In this document: one piece after another, positions 1-6,846 of the stretch
Position numbering within the stretch: the first letter of the stretch is position 1
Layout of the letters: every line of letters begins with the position of its first letter
DNA from: FEN-1219 sp039933105
GTDB taxonomy: Bacteria; Pseudomonadota; Gammaproteobacteria; Steroidobacterales; Rariloculaceae
Direction: 5' to 3'
NCBI GenBank assembly: GCA_039933105.1
Contig: JBDTOT010000005.1
Location: forward strand, 1-64,000
DNA: 64,000 nt
The notes under the pieces: generated by a model
Told to the model about the DNA's origin: nothing
Seen by the model: only the letters and a program-made list of their open reading frames with translations
The model's database searches: none
Position numbers and translations under genes: made by a program

Positions 1-811
1 ACTTCTCGCTGACGTTGTTCTCCTGGCAGACGAACTCGATCAGTTCTTCGTCCGCTCCGAGCCGCCAGTTGACGCGCACGTTCCAGGGTTTCGTGTAGGC
101 CTTCGGGTCGTCGACGGTCACGTCGATCTCGATGCGCCCATAGGTAGGCCGGCGGAACCTCTCCGTGATCTTCGCGCTGCTCGTGAACGGCGCGCCCTGC
201 ACGTCGAGCCAGCCATCGTCTCGGAGGCCAATCGTCTCCACGACGAGCGTGTCGCCTTCGTACTTGCCCACGGAGTAGCCGAACCACCACGGCTGAGGAT
301 CGTTGGTGGGTAGCGCGCGGCCGTCGGTGAAGATGTTGCGCAGGCCGCTGTTCGCTTCGTACATGATCACGAGATCGTTCGCCGTCTGCACGATCTTCCG
401 CGGCTGGGAATGCGTATGCAGCTGCATGAAGCCGAGCGGCAGGCAGTGCGCGTCCGGGTTGTCCTTCGAGTTGTTCGCCATGCGCTGCTTTCTAAGCTCG
501 GCCGCCCACGGCGTGAACGGCAACCCGCCCTGGATCTCTTGCCCAACGTTGAAGAACCTCGCGATCGGAGGCTCCGTGGCCGGATTCAGATTCGGCAGCG
601 CGGGGGCCGGCGGCCCGCCCGGCGGCACGCGGCTTTCCCAGGTTCCCGAGAAGTCGACCTTGCCGCTCTGCAAACGCGGCGGCGGTGCGTCGAGATTGAG
701 CTTGCCGTCCGCTGTGCGCGGCGTTTCCTTGCGGACGAACCCGGGCCATTGCGCGTTCGCGCTCGTCGCAACCGTAGCCGCAAAGATGCACGCGAGAAGT
801 AAGCGCCGCAC
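1..811 (-). CDS. Secreted protein of unknown function, partial (C-terminus off the left edge)
   Basis: I read this frame on the minus strand from a GTG at 811 with no stop before the window edge (about 270 codons). It opens with a signal peptide (MRRLLLACIFAATVA..., ending near ANAQ). It then carries a DGKLNLD segment, an FSGTWES motif, an HCLPLGFMQ segment and a GDTLVVETIGL motif, followed by a beta-rich stretch ending in VTVDDPKAYTKPW. The same motif order recurs in the larger protein at 16655-18454 (PNLTGSW, TCQPLGIPR, GDTLVIESV, VTVDDPEV), so the two are paralogues. Function is unknown; the motifs suggest a periplasmic beta-sandwich protein. The GTG lies one base after the stop of the NHL gene at 813-1922, so the pair is almost certainly co-transcribed. 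The family is common in environmental Acidobacteria and Steroidobacter-like bacteria (recollection, not searched). Confidence 0.8.
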   Translation of the reverse strand, partial: MRRLLLACIFAATVATSANAQWPGFVRKETPRTADGKLNLDAPPPRLQSGKVDFSGTWESRVPPGGPPAPALPNLNPATEPPIARFFNVGQEIQGGLPFTPWAAELRKQRMANNSKDNPDAHCLPLGFMQLHTHSQPRKIVQTANDLVIMYEANSGLRNIFTDGRALPTNDPQPWWFGYSVGKYEGDTLVVETIGLRDDGWLDVQGAPFTSSAKITERFRRPTYGRIEIDVTVDDPKAYTKPWNVRVNWRLGADEELIEFVCQENNVSEK

Positions 812-812
812 T

Positions 813-1922
813 CTACTTATTCTGCAGCACGAATCGCTGCGCTCGGCGGTTATTCACGATCTCGGCCGTATAGAGGTTGCCCTTCGAATCGGCCGCGATG
901 TGGTGAACGATGTCGAACTCGCCGGCGCCTTTGCCTTTCGTGCCGACCACGCCGATCTGCGTCATCGATGCGCGATCGAAGATCACGACACGCATTGGTC
1001 CCGAATCCACGACGTACAGGAACCGCTGTTTCTTGTCCGGCGAGAACGCAAACCCCGCGGGCACCGGGACGGTGGCGTTCGCGTCATTCGTCACGCGAAC
1101 CTGCCTTAAGAATTTCCCTTCACGCGTGAACAGCTGGATGCGATTGTTGATGCGATCGGCGACGTAGACCGTGCCGTCGCGCGACATCTTGATGGCGTGC
1201 GGAAGACCGAACTCTGGTGGCCCGTCGGGCGTGGTCTGCGGTTGTGGCCCCGGTGCGTTCGGCGCCAGCGTGGGCGGAGGAGGGTTGCCGAAAGCGCCCC
1301 ACATCCTCTTGAACGCGCCGGTCTCGGAGTCGAACACCACGACGCGCTTGTCGCCGTAGCCGTCGGCGACGAACACTTCTTTCGCGGTAGTGTCGACGAA
1401 CACGTCCGTCGCCTGACGTACGTTCTCCGTGTCGAGGTTGCCCTTGCCTTGCCCGCTGTGGCCGATCTGCAGAACGAGCTTACCCGTAGTCGTGAACTTC
1501 AGGATCATGTCGTCGCTGACGCCGGGCGTGGTTTCCCGCGGCCAGCCCGCGCGCCCGCCGATCCAGACGAAATCGTTCGCGTCCACGAAGATGCCGTGCT
1601 CACGTCCGGGCCATACGGTGCCTTCGGCCGGCCCGCCCCAGCTAGTTAGTAGCTTTCCGGTGGAGTCGAACTCGAGCACGGGCGGGGCGGCGTTGGCGCG
1701 CTGCGCCTCGGGTATCGACTGCGGCACATGCAGCACCCAGATGCGATCGTGTCGGTCGACCGAAATCGACGTCACCTCGCCGAGCACCCAGTGGTTCGGG
1801 ATCTGCGGCCAGTGCGGGTCGACTACGAACGTGGGGGCTTTCGGCGCCGTTTGCGCGACGACTCCGATCGACGCCGTCGCAGCGAGCAGGGCGGCTGACA
1901 CAGCGAACAGGAGGTGCTTCAT
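813..1922 (-). CDS. Secreted NHL-repeat beta-propeller protein
   Basis: 369 residues. I chose the ATG at 1922 because it begins a clear signal peptide (MKHLLFAVSAALLAATAS, then GVVAQTAP). An upstream ATG at 2054 would put 44 non-secretory residues in front. The mature part shows repeated NHL blades: HGIFVDANDFVWIGG, VFVADGYGDKRVVVFD, GTVYVADRINNRIQLF and GNLYTAEIVNNRRAQRF. The fold is most likely a six-bladed propeller like peptidyl-alpha-hydroxyglycine alpha-amidating lyase, but no catalytic function can be claimed. It is followed one base later by the secreted protein at 1-811. A paralogue with the same DPLW opening, HGIFVDA blade and VFVADGY blade lies at 55499-56728, and a more distant one at 19525-20544. 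A degraded fragment of this gene type lies at 2432-2532. Confidence 0.9.
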   Translation of the reverse strand: MKHLLFAVSAALLAATASIGVVAQTAPKAPTFVVDPHWPQIPNHWVLGEVTSISVDRHDRIWVLHVPQSIPEAQRANAAPPVLEFDSTGKLLTSWGGPAEGTVWPGREHGIFVDANDFVWIGGRAGWPRETTPGVSDDMILKFTTTGKLVLQIGHSGQGKGNLDTENVRQATDVFVDTTAKEVFVADGYGDKRVVVFDSETGAFKRMWGAFGNPPPPTLAPNAPGPQPQTTPDGPPEFGLPHAIKMSRDGTVYVADRINNRIQLFTREGKFLRQVRVTNDANATVPVPAGFAFSPDKKQRFLYVVDSGPMRVVIFDRASMTQIGVVGTKGKGAGEFDIVHHIAADSKGNLYTAEIVNNRRAQRFVLQNK

Positions 1923-2093
1923 GCCGGCCGATACTATCAGAGCGTCGTCAATCTGCAGCTCGCATTCTTGCCCACGGAAATACCGCAGGGCCGCGACGGT
2001 TTGTGGCCGGGCCCCTAAGATCGCAGCATCGATGTGCGCCGCGGCGTGCCACACATGTTAGGGTGGCGCACCTAAGTCAACCGAGCGTAGTAA

Positions 2094-2372
2094 ATGGCCA
2101 ACTTTAACAACCAGGCGAAGCGCAAGCGCGAGCTTGCGAAGCAAGACAAGCGCGCCGCGAAGGACAAGGCTCGCGGGCAGCGCAAGGCAGCCGCTCGTGG
2201 CGTTAGCGCTCCCGCCGCCGCGAGCCATGAGGCACCGAGCGTCTCGAAGTCGGCCATCTCGAAGGCTGCAGCGGCGTGGATGAAGCCCGTGAGCAAGAAG
2301 CCCGCGGTAAAGACGAAGCCGATGGCGGTTGCGGCGACCGCGTTCATCCGCCGACTGAACATCGGATCCTAA
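2094..2372 (+). CDS. Small lysine/arginine-rich protein of unknown function
   Basis: 92 residues starting MANFNNQAKRKRELAKQDKR, very basic and alanine-rich, with no signal peptide or membrane segment. The N-terminal 35 residues alternate Lys/Arg with Ala/Glu/Asp like a charged single helix. I recall this N-terminal signature in small conserved hypothetical proteins of Xanthomonadales and relatives. The C-terminal half (AAAWMKPVSKKPAVKTK) resembles histone H1 or DNA-binding tails, so a nucleic-acid-binding role is possible but unproven. It stands alone, divergent from the NHL gene at 813-1922. Confidence 0.7.
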   Translation: MANFNNQAKRKRELAKQDKRAAKDKARGQRKAAARGVSAPAAASHEAPSVSKSAISKAAAAWMKPVSKKPAVKTKPMAVAATAFIRRLNIGS

Positions 2373-2431
2373 TCGGTCTCGCAGCGCGGCCGCCCTGTGC
2401 GCGCCGCGCCGCCCGATTTCAGCACTGAATT

Positions 2432-2532
2432 CGATTTGTTGATGCGATCGGCGACATAGACCGCGCCGTCGCGCGACACCGTGCTCTCGTCCGGGCCAGA
2501 CGGTGCCTTCTGCGGGCCGACCCCAGCCGGCA
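2432..2532 (-). pseudogene. Decayed NHL-gene fragment with internal deletion
   Basis: Read on the minus strand this stretch gives AGWGRPAEGTVWPGREHG joined directly to a sequence matching VSRDGAVYVADRINK. In the intact gene at 813-1922 the matching segments (GWGGPAEGTVWPGREHG near 1600-1650 and MSRDGTVYVADRINN near 1140-1190) are about 400 bases apart. The fragment is therefore a shortened, frameshifted copy of an NHL gene. Base identity to the intact gene is high over both halves. There is no start codon or surrounding reading frame to make it functional. Confidence 0.7.
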
Positions 2533-2567
2533 AGCATCCGCGGCGGCAATCAAGCCGCGGGCACCTA

Positions 2568-2858
2568 CTACTTCGTCGCCGCCTTCTTTATCTTTCTTGC
2601 TTCGCGCTTGGTCACCTTCCCGGTTTCCTTTGCGCCGTCGCGAACTGCGTGGCCGATCGTGCGCGAGACGTCGCGCGCGCCATGCCCCACGGCTTTGGCC
2701 GTTTTCTTCGCGCTGTGGCCGACATCCTTTGCGAGGTCCCCGACGGAGTGACCGACATCCTTGGCGTCTTCTTTTACCGAACCTTCCTCGGCGGCGATGC
2801 AAGTGGTTGCGCTCGCAACGGCGAGCAACGCCGACAGAATCAAGATGTGCGATCGCAT
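2568..2858 (-). CDS. Small secreted amphipathic-repeat protein of unknown function
   Basis: 96 residues from the ATG at 2858, beginning with a clear signal peptide (MRSHILILSALLAVASATTCIAA). An in-frame start 21 codons upstream would spoil the signal. The mature part is an imperfect repeat of an 11-residue unit (DVGHSVGDLAK, DVGHSAKKTAK, AVGHGARDVSR, TIGHAVRDGAK), ending in a Lys-rich tail (KREARKIKKAATK). Such 11-mers form amphipathic helices, as in LEA-like or membrane-surface-binding proteins. The regular Gly-His pairs in successive repeats are notable and could bind metal. No recognised family. Confidence 0.7.
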   Translation of the reverse strand: MRSHILILSALLAVASATTCIAAEEGSVKEDAKDVGHSVGDLAKDVGHSAKKTAKAVGHGARDVSRTIGHAVRDGAKETGKVTKREARKIKKAATK

Positions 2859-3081
2859 GATGTTGCCCTCAAGAATCGTTCTAACTGGTGCGACTCTACA
2901 TCCGGAGGCGCGTCCGACCAAGCTGGCGCGACCTGACGACCCGACGCCTTACGTGCCGCCCGATACTATCTGCGCGGGGCCAGGACTGCGCGCCGCCCCA
3001 GTGCACCGCGGCGTTTGCTCGCCTCGTTCGCCGTGTGACAGACTCGCGAGGCATCATTCTTCGAACACCCGGGGGAAAACA

Positions 3082-3990
3082 ATGAACCGCCGCCACCTCT
3101 CGTCGCTCGCGAGCTTCTCGCTCATGCTCCTCGCACCACTCGCCTTGCAAGCGCAGGGACCACCGGATTTCAGCAAAGTCGAAATTAAAACGACGAAACT
3201 CGCCGACAACTTCTACACGCTAGAAGGCCAAGGCGGCACGATCGGCGTTCTGCCGGGCCCCGACGGCGTCTTCATGGTGGACTCGCAGTTCGCGCCGCTC
3301 TCCGAAAAGATCGCCGCGGCCATCAAGCAGATCTCGGATAAGCCCATCAAGTTCATGGTCAACACGCACGTGCACGGCGATCACACGGGCGGCGACGAGA
3401 ACTTCGGCAAGATGGGTGTCACGATTCTCGCTCGCCCAGAGTTGCGCGAACGGCTCGAGCATCCGAGCCCCGGCGCGAATGGCCAGCCCGGCGTGCCGAT
3501 GCCGCCGGCCGGTTTGCCCGCGCTCACGTACGACGCGCCGCTCACGCTGTATTTGAACGGCGAGGAGATTCACCTGATTCCCGCGCCGAAGGCGCATACG
3601 GATGGCGACACGTTCGTGCAGTTCGTGAAGGCGAACGTGATCATGACGGGCGACTTCTTTCGCTCGATTCAGTACCCGAACATCGATCGCACGAACGGCG
3701 GCTCGCTGCCCGGGCTCATCAGTGCGCTCGACGCCGTGATCAAGGCGGCCGGTCCGGCCACGAAGATCGTCCCCGGCCACGGTCCGGTGGTGGACGTCGC
3801 GGCCGTCAAGGCGCACCGCGACATGGTCATCGCACTTCGCGACAAGGTCGCGAAGCTCGTGAAAGAAGGAAAGACACAAGAGCAGGTCGTCGCCGCCAAG
3901 CCCACGGCCGACTACGACGCCAAGGTGCAGCAGCCCGGCACCACGGCGGACCGCTTTGTAGGCCAGCTCTACGCAGAGCTCAAGAAATAG
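3082..3990 (+). CDS. Secreted metallo-beta-lactamase-fold hydrolase
   Basis: 302 residues. The ATG at 3082 follows GGGGGAAAACA and opens a signal peptide (MNRRHLSSLASFSLMLLAPL...LQAQ). The zinc motif NTHVHGDHTGGDE (H-x-H-x-D-H) is intact. It is followed by the later metal-ligand regions around IPAPKAHTDGDTFVQF / MTGDFF and PGHGPVVD, so both zinc sites look complete. The domain arrangement resembles secreted MBL-fold hydrolases and B3-like beta-lactamase relatives. Without structural comparison the substrate cannot be stated, and lactamase activity should not be assumed. It is a single gene, divergent from the amphipathic-repeat protein. Confidence 0.88.
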   Translation: MNRRHLSSLASFSLMLLAPLALQAQGPPDFSKVEIKTTKLADNFYTLEGQGGTIGVLPGPDGVFMVDSQFAPLSEKIAAAIKQISDKPIKFMVNTHVHGDHTGGDENFGKMGVTILARPELRERLEHPSPGANGQPGVPMPPAGLPALTYDAPLTLYLNGEEIHLIPAPKAHTDGDTFVQFVKANVIMTGDFFRSIQYPNIDRTNGGSLPGLISALDAVIKAAGPATKIVPGHGPVVDVAAVKAHRDMVIALRDKVAKLVKEGKTQEQVVAAKPTADYDAKVQQPGTTADRFVGQLYAELKK

Positions 3991-4094
3991 CGGGGCCCGC
4001 ACGCCAAAAAGCGGTATTACTCCTGACTGCGCCGCGCAACCGGGTGGCGCAAAATAACCTCTGCTGTAACCATGCGTGGTAGCGGAGGTGGAGC

Positions 4095-4583
4095 ATGATT
4101 GGAACAACCGTCCCGTCGCAGGATCGATTCCCGCGGTGCGTTGCGCAGGTACTCCTTGCGGCGGTGGCCGCCTTAACTCTCGCCGCGTGCGGAAGCGGAA
4201 TTGACGGCCAAGGTGGAGCCCTGGCTGCGGGCACCACCAGGCTCAGCGGTACCGTCACGTATCGCGAGAAGGTGGCGCTGCCGCCCGATGCCAAGGTCGA
4301 GGTTCGCCTCGAGGAATCAACGCAAGGCACGCCCCCGGTCACGGTCGCAATGCAAATTTTCGACTCGGCGGGGCGGCAAGTGCCGATTCCTTTCACGCTC
4401 GAAGTCAATCGGGATGTGCTGAAGGGCGAGCGTATGTACGCGCTGGCAGCCACCATTCGTTCGCAGAGTGGCGAGGTGCTCTACGCGTCCACAGACGACG
4501 AGACAAACCTCTCTAGCCCCAACACTACGGCGCGCATCGAGATTTTCGTGCACCCGGTCAGGTCGTCGAGCGCGCAGCGTTGA
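4095..4583 (+). CDS. YbaY-family lipoprotein
   Basis: 162 residues. A signal peptide ends in a lipobox (LTLAAC followed by GSG), indicating a lipid-anchored protein; Gly at +2 favours the outer membrane. The mature part, GTVTYREKVALPPDAKVEVRL and then the IPFTLEVN and YALAATIR segments, is the pattern of the YbaY/Lipoprot_16 family, whose members are single small beta-sandwich lipoproteins. Role unknown; some relatives are linked to cell-envelope or secretion functions. It is a monocistronic gene, and the upstream 100 bases after the MBL gene show no clear terminator. Confidence 0.82.
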   Translation: MIGTTVPSQDRFPRCVAQVLLAAVAALTLAACGSGIDGQGGALAAGTTRLSGTVTYREKVALPPDAKVEVRLEESTQGTPPVTVAMQIFDSAGRQVPIPFTLEVNRDVLKGERMYALAATIRSQSGEVLYASTDDETNLSSPNTTARIEIFVHPVRSSSAQR

Positions 4584-4650
4584 CGCGAGGGAGGACCGGC
4601 TTGGTCGTAGACCTTCCGTCCGCCCCGCCGGGGGGTCAATGGACGCCTCG

Positions 4651-4733
4651 CTACATCCCGATCAAGCCGCCGACCAGCGATGCAATGCGGCCGTCGTCGA
4701 AGGCCCCGCATAGCACCTGCGTGAACTCGATGC
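4651..4733 (-). pseudogene. Decayed copy of the ChrR-like gene 3' end
   Basis: Bases 4651-4700 repeat bases 5391-5435 (the last codons of the intact anti-sigma gene) almost exactly. The match then jumps to the segment near 5553-5600 (GCGGCCGTCGTCGAA... CACCTGCGTGAACTCGATG). About 110 bases of the intact gene are missing between the two halves. The jump falls on GCGGCCGTCG, which occurs at both places in the intact gene, so a short-direct-repeat deletion explains it. There is no open frame. It shows a local duplication followed by decay. Confidence 0.75.
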
Positions 4734-4798
4734 TCACCGCACGCCGGCGGACATGGGGGCGGCCCGGAGACCGCCCCGACGGAGTCTACGAGCGCTGA

Positions 4799-5182
4799 CT
4801 AGCGCCGTGCGACCAGCCCGTTGCGATCCAAGCCGGCGACTTGTTTGACATCGATTCCAGTCGTCTTGGTGATCTGTTCGAGTGCGCCTTGCACGGCCGC
4901 ATCGAAACACGGTTGCACGACTTCGCGCTGTTCCTTCATGCGAGCCACGCCGTGCGCGCCGTCGAGCGTCGCCGAGCAGATGTGCTGCGCCGCCGCGGCT
5001 ATCCGCCTGTACGCTTCTTGAGCGCCGGCGGGAGAGGAAAGGTTGAGTGACGCGACATCGATCGTGCGGCTCAGCGTTTCGACATTGGGCCTGCCATCCG
5101 CCAGCGCGCCCTGAGCGACGACCAGTCCTGCGATCACCGCAGCAATTCCTGCGCGGAGCCCGTTCGTTCGTACCAAAGACAT
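4799..5182 (-). CDS. UrcA family protein
   Basis: 127 residues from the ATG at 5182, with a signal peptide (MSLVRTNGLRAGIAAVIAGLVVAQGALA). The mature region has the UrcA signature: a VASLNLSSPAGAQEAYRRIAAAA segment, a conserved IC...A motif (QHICSAT), a second cysteine (QPCFDAAV), and a C-terminal helix. Members are small secreted proteins with a presumed disulfide, abundant in Caulobacterales, Sphingomonadales and Steroidobacter-like bacteria; their function is unknown. The start fits an SD-like AGGAG a few bases upstream on the minus strand. It stands alone between the ChrR relic and the intact chrR-like gene. Confidence 0.85.
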   Translation of the reverse strand: MSLVRTNGLRAGIAAVIAGLVVAQGALADGRPNVETLSRTIDVASLNLSSPAGAQEAYRRIAAAAQHICSATLDGAHGVARMKEQREVVQPCFDAAVQGALEQITKTTGIDVKQVAGLDRNGLVARR

Positions 5183-5340
5183 GACGCAATCTCCTATTGG
5201 GGGGTGGGTTCGGGCGCTTTCGTCGCCGTTGAACACCAATAGCAATTGCTGTGCCAGGCCCGGTTATGTCTGTGAGCCAATGAATTGGCGAGAGGACTCG
5301 GCCGGCGTTGGTGCGTTTTGCAACACGCTTAGCCGGAATC

Positions 5341-5370
5341 GAAACGAAATGGCGGTTCCTACCAGTTCGT
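5341..5370. repeat. 30-bp dispersed repeat, copy 1
   Basis: Matches 10160-10189 at 26 of 30 positions. Read on the minus strand both copies give TNW(Y or stop)E(S/P)PFR, so the repeat may be the tail of a decayed coding unit. Copy 1 lies 20 bases from the chrR-like gene end. Confidence 0.55.
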
Positions 5371-5390
5371 GTTGTGCGAGGTCGTCGCGG

Positions 5391-6053
5391 CTACATCCCG
5401 ATCAAGCCGCCGACCAGCGATGCAAGGCGGCCGTCGAAGCGCATGCGCGCGCCCACATAGGCCAGGCACACGCACGTCGCGCCGGGTTGCACGACCGGCT
5501 GGTGGTGCACTTCCTCGTCGGCCACGTCGAAATCGCCTGGTCCAAATATCGCGCGGCCGTCGTCGAATGCTCCGCACAATACCTGCGTGAACTCGATGCC
5601 GCTGTGCGTGTGGCGCGCCAGGCTGCGGCCTTCGCCGATACGCAGCAGATACAGCTTCGCCGTAGGATCGTGCGGAACCGTGACGCGCGCATAGCGCATG
5701 TCCGGCCCCATGAAGCGCCAAGGGCTCACGCGAGCTCTGCGCAAGCTCGCGGGCCACGCCACACCCTGCGGCAGCGCTGGGTGCGGTAGCACTGCGGGCG
5801 ACGCTGCGGCGCTTCCCGGTTCCGGCGCGGCGCCGTCGATGCGCTGCAGCGTGCGCTCCCACGCGCCGGCTTCGAGCGCGACCGGCGCGGACTCTTCGAG
5901 CACCACGCCGCCCACCGTTTGCAGCGTGTGCAGTCGCGCGCGGCATTCGACGCAACTTTCCAGATGCGTGCTCACTACGACCGCCTGGCCGGCGCGGAGA
6001 CGCCCCGCCGCCAGCGGCAGCAGAAACTCATCGTCGGGGTGATGGTGAATCAT
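5391..6053 (-). CDS. chrR: ChrR-type zinc anti-sigma factor with cupin domain
   Basis: 220 residues. The N-terminal anti-sigma domain has the zinc ligands of the ZAS family: a His cluster in MIHHHPDDEFLLPLAAG and the H-x3-C-x2-C motif at residues 30-37 (HLESCVEC). The C-terminal half (about 110-220) is a cupin barrel: HTHSGIEFTQVLCG, GPGDFDVADEEVHHQPV and the C-rich TCVCLAYV strand. In Rhodobacter sphaeroides ChrR the first domain holds RpoE and the cupin senses singlet oxygen or peroxide damage. Its start overlaps the sigma gene stop (ATGA at 6050-6053), so the two are translationally coupled. A shortened relic of its 3' end lies at 4651-4733. Confidence 0.92.
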   Translation of the reverse strand: MIHHHPDDEFLLPLAAGRLRAGQAVVVSTHLESCVECRARLHTLQTVGGVVLEESAPVALEAGAWERTLQRIDGAAPEPGSAAASPAVLPHPALPQGVAWPASLRRARVSPWRFMGPDMRYARVTVPHDPTAKLYLLRIGEGRSLARHTHSGIEFTQVLCGAFDDGRAIFGPGDFDVADEEVHHQPVVQPGATCVCLAYVGARMRFDGRLASLVGGLIGM

Positions 6054-6616
6054 GTTCGGTTCCGTTCCAGAATGTGGCGCAGTTGTATTACCGCCCGCCG
6101 GATGCGCGACTTGACGGTGCCGAGCGGTATGCCGAGATCCTGCGCGATGCGGCCATGCGCGTGCTCATCGAAGAAGGAAAGCCGCAGCAGCTGCGCCTGC
6201 TCCGGTGGCAGCTCGGCCAGCGCCTGACGCACGCGGTCTTCGCGCTGCGTTGAGTGCAGTAACTCGTCGGGCGTCAGGTGCGCGTCCGCAGGCTGCTGCT
6301 CGGCGTCCCACTCGCTCGGCGGCTCGGCGGGTCCGCCCGGAGCGCGCCGGTGGTAATCGATGCGCAGATTGCGTGCGATCGTGTACAGCCACGTCGACAC
6401 CTGCGCACGTGTCGAGTCGAACGTCGCCGCTCGCCGCCACATCACCACCATCGTCTCCTGCGTGAGCTCCTCGGCCAGCGCATCGCTCGCGCCGCCGCGT
6501 TTCAAGAAGCCCTTGATGCGCGGCGCAAAGTGTCTGAACAGTTCCGCGAACGCGGGTCGGTCCGCCGATCGTGCGACGGCGCGCATCCAGGCGTCGATCT
6601 CGTCCTCGGTAGGCAT
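6050..6616 (-). CDS. rpoE: RNA polymerase ECF sigma factor (RpoE/ChrR class)
   Basis: 188 residues from the ATG at 6616 (MPTEDEIDAWMRAVARS). Region 2 is seen in DRPAFAELFRHFAPRIKGFL through VMWRRAATFD and TWLYTIARNLRIDYHRR. Region 4 is ALAELPPEQAQLLRLSFFDE then IAQDLGIPLGTVKSRIRRA, a helix-turn-helix. An upstream ATG at 6715 has a purine-rich AAGGAG but lies about 6 bases after the predicted -10 (TAGAA, 6721-6725), so the transcript would begin at or near it. I therefore prefer 6616. The gene overlaps its anti-sigma partner by 4 bases. A likely role is activation of a photo-oxidative or membrane-damage regulon, including itself and the divergent methyltransferase. Confidence 0.92.
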   Translation of the reverse strand: MPTEDEIDAWMRAVARSADRPAFAELFRHFAPRIKGFLKRGGASDALAEELTQETMVVMWRRAATFDSTRAQVSTWLYTIARNLRIDYHRRAPGGPAEPPSEWDAEQQPADAHLTPDELLHSTQREDRVRQALAELPPEQAQLLRLSFFDEHAHGRIAQDLGIPLGTVKSRIRRAVIQLRHILERNRT

Positions 6617-6720
6617 GTGTCGGTCCGTGGCGTCCGTCACCGGCGCCACGCGGCCGAATACCAGCGGCGCCGGCCAACCGGCCGGCGACGGCCCTTCTCG
6701 TCGAACGAGTTCCATGCTCC

Positions 6721-6749
6721 TTCTACGGCGGGGGCGCGGCGTTGGATCA
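6721..6749 (-). promoter_or_regulatory. Predicted ECF (RpoE-type) promoter of the sigma/anti-sigma operon
   Basis: On the minus strand: TGATCC (6749-6744), 18 bases, TAGAA (6725-6721). TGATCC is the -35 element known for RpoE of the RpoE/ChrR pair in Rhodobacter sphaeroides. The same TGATCC-N18-TA spacing occurs on the opposite strand 18 bases away, which makes chance unlikely. It implies autoregulation. Confidence 0.7.
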
Positions 6750-6767
6750 CTGCCGCGCGTGGCGCTG

Positions 6768-6797
6768 TGATCCAAATTTCGCCTGGCCGCGTATCTA
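6768..6797 (+). promoter_or_regulatory. Predicted ECF (RpoE-type) promoter of the methyltransferase gene
   Basis: TGATCC (6768-6773), 18 bases, TATCTA (6792-6797). A start near 6804 would give a 5' leader of about 43 bases, which contains a good ribosome site, CTAGGAG (6834-6840), before the ATG at 6847. Its mirror-image partner serves the sigma operon. Confidence 0.7.
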
Positions 6798-6846
6798 CAT
6801 CCAGAACGCGACAAGCCGGGCCGTGGCCCGACACTAGGAGTGTGCG

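Noticed and set aside
3082..3990. Calling the MBL-fold gene a beta-lactamase
   Set aside because: The motif is shared by many hydrolases; nothing here proves lactam hydrolysis.
3220..4107. 295-codon minus-strand frame opposite the MBL gene
   Set aside because: Antisense shadow with biased Arg/His composition and no recognisable fold.
6617..6715. Longer sigma factor start at 6715
   Set aside because: The predicted -10 (6721-6725) would put the transcript start on top of this codon; the MPTEDE start fits sigma family length.
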